This document shows positions 60,843-64,000 of a stretch of DNA of 64,000 nucleotides, piece after piece (within the stretch, counting starts at the first letter, position 1; every line of letters begins with the position of its first letter). Origin of the DNA: Saprospiraceae bacterium (GTDB taxonomy: Bacteria > Bacteroidota > Bacteroidia > Chitinophagales > Saprospiraceae). Location of the stretch: assembly GCA_020629965.1 (NCBI GenBank), contig JAHDCG010000005.1:1-64000 (forward strand), read 5' to 3'. The translations under genes were made by a program, and so were the position numbers. The notes below the pieces were generated by a model. It saw nothing but the letters and a program-made list of their open reading frames with translations, did not search any database and was not told where the DNA came from.

Positions 60843-62330
60843 ATGAACGACCGACTTAAAATAATTGCACCGGCTTTTTTCTTGCTGACTCTGTGTCTCT
60901 GCTTTCTTTATCCGAACTTATTATTGCTTATTTTGGGTATAAATTTGACCTTAATGTTGGTCATAAACTTTGGCAGAATACAAGCTCTGACTCACAAAAA
61001 ATTTAAACCGAAAAGTAAAAAACTCTTTGGCAATCCGATGGTCAGCATTCACGTACCGTCTTACAATGAGCCGCCGGAACTGATGATAAATACCCTCCGT
61101 GCGCTTTCCGAACTCAACTACGACAACTACGAAGTCATTGTCCTCGACAACAACACCCCCGACCCCGCCGTGTGGCAACCGGTCAAGGCATATTGCGATA
61201 CACTGGGTGATAAATTTCGTTTCTTTCACTTCGACGGTGTCAAAGGTTTTAAAGCCGGTGCGCTGAATATCAGCTACGACCTGACCGATGAAAATACAGA
61301 ATATATCCTCGTTATTGACGCGGATTATGTACTCGAACCGACGATTTTAGAAACCGCCCTCTCCCACTTTACCGACGAAAAAGTCGGTCTCGTACAGTTT
61401 CCGCAGGCCTACCTCAACACCGAAGTCGAGAATGCCGCTATGAAAAATGAATACGCGCATTTTTTTTCGGTCTATATGAACGTCGCCAATCATTGCAACT
61501 GCGTGTTGAGCACGGGCACGGTGAGTTTTATTCGCAAAAGTGCCCTCGAAGCCGCCGGTCTGTGGCACGGTGACTCCATTACGGAAGACGTGGATTTGGG
61601 TCTGAACATTTACGAAGCGGACTACTGCGGCGTTTTTGTTAACGAAAACCTCGGGCGCGGTCTGATGCCGAGCGATTTGGACTCGGTAGCCGTGCAGCGC
61701 GAGCGGTGGGTGTACGGTAATATGCAAACGCTGATGCGTTTTTTGCGCAGCGGTAACTTCAAGACCTTGGAGATTTTTAAAAGCAACATTCTCTTTTTGA
61801 CCGCATGGTTTAATTTTCTGCTGCTGCCGGTTTTGGGCTTGGCGGCGGCGACTTTGTTTCACCTGCTTAGTCCGAATACGGCGTGGCTGACCGCAGGGAA
61901 GTTTGCCGCCGGTTCAATCGTGGCGGAGGTGATACTGACGCTCGCTTTCTTTATGTTTATGCCCGTTCCGGAAAGTTTGAAACTCAAGTTCTCTGCTTTT
62001 TTACAACATATTTCTTTAGCCTACGAAGGCTCGGTGAATTGGCTGAAAGTCCCGTTTTTCCCCGGTATGGGTTTCAAGCGCACCAACAAGTTTTTGGGTT
62101 TGGGAACGAACTTTAAAGTCTCAGGCAATATGCGTTTTATGTTGCTGCTCGTACCCGCAATGTTGATACTCTTCGCCGGCAGTCCGCTGTGGCAAACCGT
62201 TATTTTCGGCATTACTATTTTGCTTTTAGCCGCTGATTATCTGCTGCGCAAACAACTGAACCACACCGCCGAAATCTCAAAACAATACTATGAAACCACA
62301 ACACTCAATACGCCGGTAACGGCAGCCTAA
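60843..62330 (+). CDS. membrane glycosyltransferase family 2 (cellulose synthase-like)
   Basis: The 495-aa protein has two N-terminal helices (about 8-45), a GT2 domain and about four C-terminal helices. Catalytic motifs are SIHVPSYNEPPEL (about 68-80), the DxD-type DADY (about 160), TED (about 252) and QRERW (about 287-291), the set seen in processive beta-glycosyltransferases such as cellulose and hyaluronan synthases. It likely builds an exported polysaccharide from a sugar nucleotide. First gene of a cluster continuing to the right edge. Confidence 0.9.
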   Translation: MNDRLKIIAPAFFLLTLCLCFLYPNLLLLILGINLTLMLVINFGRIQALTHKKFKPKSKKLFGNPMVSIHVPSYNEPPELMINTLRALSELNYDNYEVIVLDNNTPDPAVWQPVKAYCDTLGDKFRFFHFDGVKGFKAGALNISYDLTDENTEYILVIDADYVLEPTILETALSHFTDEKVGLVQFPQAYLNTEVENAAMKNEYAHFFSVYMNVANHCNCVLSTGTVSFIRKSALEAAGLWHGDSITEDVDLGLNIYEADYCGVFVNENLGRGLMPSDLDSVAVQRERWVYGNMQTLMRFLRSGNFKTLEIFKSNILFLTAWFNFLLLPVLGLAAATLFHLLSPNTAWLTAGKFAAGSIVAEVILTLAFFMFMPVPESLKLKFSAFLQHISLAYEGSVNWLKVPFFPGMGFKRTNKFLGLGTNFKVSGNMRFMLLLVPAMLILFAGSPLWQTVIFGITILLLAADYLLRKQLNHTAEISKQYYETTTLNTPVTAA

Positions 62331-62365
62331 CCCTTAATCAAACCGACCGCTGCCAAGCAAAAGCA

Positions 62366-62397
62366 GCCCGTCAACCGTCAACCGTCAACCGTCAACT
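62366..62397 (+). repeat. pre-start heptamer tract before the GT4 gene
   Basis: GTCAACC repeated four times with the last unit GTCAACT: the most regular of the heptamer tracts. Confidence 0.8.
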
Positions 62398-62410
62398 AAA
62401 TAAAAATATT

Positions 62411-63541
62411 ATGAAAATCGCAGTTATAGCACATTTGAGTCATCCGATAGCCGAGCCTTTTGCCGGTGGCATGGAAATGTTTACCCATTCTCTCGTCAAG
62501 GGTTTGCAGAAAAAGGGACACAAAGTCGATGTTTTTGCTTGTGCGGGCAGCGACCCGACTTTAAAGTATAAAAAAGTTAATTTGAATAGCGTAGATTGCA
62601 ACGAAACCGCCGACGTGCCGCCCGATCATCCGGCATTCGACACGGATTTTATACAAAAACACCACGCTTACCTCGAAATTATGCAGCGTATTCGGAAAGG
62701 TAACTATGACATCGTCCACAATAATTCTTTACATTATCTGCCGATTACAATGGCACGCACTCTATCGATACCGATGGTAACGACGCTGCATGTGCCGCCT
62801 TATGCGACTATGAATTTGACGGTCGCTTACAGCAAAAAATTTGCGGGTGGGTCGCAGTATGTAGCGGTCAGTCAACACCTCGCGGACAGTTGGACACCCT
62901 ATGCGGGAAAATCGACCGTTATTCACAACGGAACGGAGGTCGAGACCTGCAAACACCGCTATCACGTGAATGCAAATTCGGCGGTTTGGTTCGGGCGTAT
63001 CTGTCCGGATAAAGCACCGCATTTGGCAATACAAGCAGCAGCGAAAAGCGAGACCTTTCTGTATCTCGGCGGCAAAATTACCGACCCGGAATATTTTGAA
63101 AAAGAAGTAAAACCACTGCTCAATCCGCGCCTCAACGCTTATGTCGGGCACGTCGATAAAAAAGAAGTCAACCGCTTCACGGCGCGGACAAAAGTGTTGC
63201 TGATGACCTCCGTGTGGGAAGAGCCTTTCGGTTTGGTGGTCGCGGAAGCACTCGCGGCGGGTACTCCGGTAGCGGCATTTAACACGGGCGGCGTACCCGA
63301 AATCTTGACGAAAAAAACGGGTCGCATTGTCGAAAAAGGTAACGTCGATGCTTTGGCGCAAGCAATAAAAGAATGCAAAGAGTTGAACCGTCAGGACTGC
63401 CGCAAACGGGCGAAAAAGGCGTTCGGTTTGGATATCATGATAGAAAATTACGAGCGTTACTTCAAGCAAATTATTCGCAGAAAGCAAATGATGGTGGTGC
63501 GTCCGCAGGGGTTTGCGGAGGTTAAGCAGGCGGCGGTTTAA
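62411..63541 (+). CDS. glycosyltransferase family 4
   Basis: The 376-aa GT-B enzyme has an N-terminal acceptor domain (MKIAVIAHLSHPIAEPFAGG, with the glycine-rich loop FAGGMEMF) and a nucleotide-sugar domain with GRICPDKAPHLAIQAA (about 197-212) and the E-x7-E motif EEPFGLVVAEALAAGTPVAA (about 273-292). It transfers a sugar to a lipid-linked or oligosaccharide acceptor in the cytoplasm. Same strand as the membrane GT2, 80 bp downstream, in a likely operon. Confidence 0.92.
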   Translation: MKIAVIAHLSHPIAEPFAGGMEMFTHSLVKGLQKKGHKVDVFACAGSDPTLKYKKVNLNSVDCNETADVPPDHPAFDTDFIQKHHAYLEIMQRIRKGNYDIVHNNSLHYLPITMARTLSIPMVTTLHVPPYATMNLTVAYSKKFAGGSQYVAVSQHLADSWTPYAGKSTVIHNGTEVETCKHRYHVNANSAVWFGRICPDKAPHLAIQAAAKSETFLYLGGKITDPEYFEKEVKPLLNPRLNAYVGHVDKKEVNRFTARTKVLLMTSVWEEPFGLVVAEALAAGTPVAAFNTGGVPEILTKKTGRIVEKGNVDALAQAIKECKELNRQDCRKRAKKAFGLDIMIENYERYFKQIIRRKQMMVVRPQGFAEVKQAAV

Positions 63542-63654
63542 AAGGTGTTTATTTGTTTATCCGTTGATTTGTTTAGCGCACGGAACATGCACTCGCACTT
63601 TGGGGTTCAATTTTCAACGCTTCGGCACTTCCACACTTCAACATTAAAAAAATC

Positions 63655-64000
63655 ATGCAAAAGAAAATATCGGTCGTCACTTTAGTGCGCAACCGCGAAG
63701 AACAATTGGTGAATTTAATACGAGGATTGACTCTGTCGGAATTACTGCCGACGGAGTTGGTCATCGTGCGGATGAACGAGGCAGCGCGTGCGGATTTACC
63801 AAAGGCACCTTTTCCGATAAAACAGGTCGAACTCAAAAACGAGGAGGACAAAATCCCTTTAGCACAGGCACGCAATCGTGCGGCACGTGCGGCGGAAAAC
63901 GAGATAATTTTGTTTTTGGATGTGGATTGCATTCCGGGCAAAAATTTGACCCGAGACATGTACGACTTTCAGCAAGAGTCGCCGGGTTTGATAATGAGCG
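63655..64000 (+). CDS. glycosyltransferase family 2, partial at the right edge
   Basis: The frame opens at ATG 63655 (MQKKISVVTLVRNREEQLVN) and is still open at the edge after 115 codons. SVVTLVRNREEQL is the typical first strand of a GT-A glycosyltransferase, and IILFLDVDCIPGKN carries the metal-binding DxD (DVD). An ALARN-like AQARNRAAR precedes it, as in chain-extending GT2 enzymes. It continues the polysaccharide cluster. Confidence 0.88.
   Translation, partial: MQKKISVVTLVRNREEQLVNLIRGLTLSELLPTELVIVRMNEAARADLPKAPFPIKQVELKNEEDKIPLAQARNRAARAAENEIILFLDVDCIPGKNLTRDMYDFQQESPGLIMS

Noticed and set aside
1-64000. tRNA, rRNA or intact insertion sequence
   Set aside because: No cloverleaf-like sequence with a TTCGA-type arm, no rRNA-like stretch and no transposase frame was found on either strand by eye. 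A tRNAscan/Infernal run would settle it.

Overview
The window comes from a gliding or type IX secretion-competent member of the Bacteroidota, most likely of the Saprospiria/Lewinella-like group. The evidence is a gldK-gldL-gldM-gldN cluster behind a porP gene, a second PorP/SprF-family gene next to a giant SprB-repeat adhesin, and at least six exported proteins ending in T9SS sorting domains (type A or gliding-motility type B). Several intergenic regions carry the Bacteroidota promoter pattern TTG-N19..23-TAnnTTTG. The taxon is inferred from gene content only.

Layout. 0-4.3 kb: a minus-strand gene leaving the left edge, a SUKH (SMI1/KNR4) gene with a detached zinc-ribbon front end, a lipoprotein pyrophosphatase, an AhpD-like protein plus ArsS radical SAM pair (arsenosugar pathway) and a GNAT. 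4.5-9.5 kb: ABC exporter, a 59-bp x4 tandem repeat, an orphan antitoxin-like ORF, NADP-type glutamate dehydrogenase and an HMA-MauE fusion. 9.9-11.8 kb: an AT-rich type II restriction-modification pair. 12-19 kb: two DUF4331 paralogues and a TPR lipoprotein, all on the minus strand. 19.8-31.4 kb: an IgGFc-binding-like T9SS type B protein, rpsO, a BASS transporter, a small exported protein, the 1680-aa SprB-like adhesin and its SprF-like partner. 31.5-41 kb: housekeeping singletons (NUDIX, YdcF, DedA, HMG-CoA lyase-like, GNAT, FtsE-like), a PA-domain T9SS protein, a beta-barrel protein and a LytTR response regulator. 41.5-49.3 kb: a previously uncalled 51-codon GG-leader-type peptide gene, then porP-gldK-gldL-gldM-gldN. 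49.5-60 kb: stand-alone CheB, META lipoprotein, two more T9SS substrates, a conserved Bacteroidota protein and a Tat-exported GH109-like enzyme. 60.8-64 kb: the start of a glycosyltransferase cluster that leaves the right edge.

How the parts fit: the gld genes and porP build the secretion motor and outer-membrane parts. The CTD-bearing proteins (12.0, 19.8, 25.0, 37.1, 52.0 and 54.4 kb) are its predicted cargo. Terminators and promoters suggest that porP, gldK, gldL-M and gldN are not one simple operon. The gldL leader and the gldL-gldM spacer are rich in hairpins.

The most unusual layer is intergenic. Degenerate 7-bp tandem tracts are C/A-rich in front of start codons and G/T-rich behind stop codons, always relative to the coding strand. 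The window also holds an 84-bp palindrome-ended family (3 copies, each just upstream of a plus-strand gene), a ~200-bp TIR family (2 copies), a 165-bp TIR element, a 33-bp REP-like family and a 59-bp tandem. No tRNA, rRNA, CRISPR array or intact IS transposase was seen.
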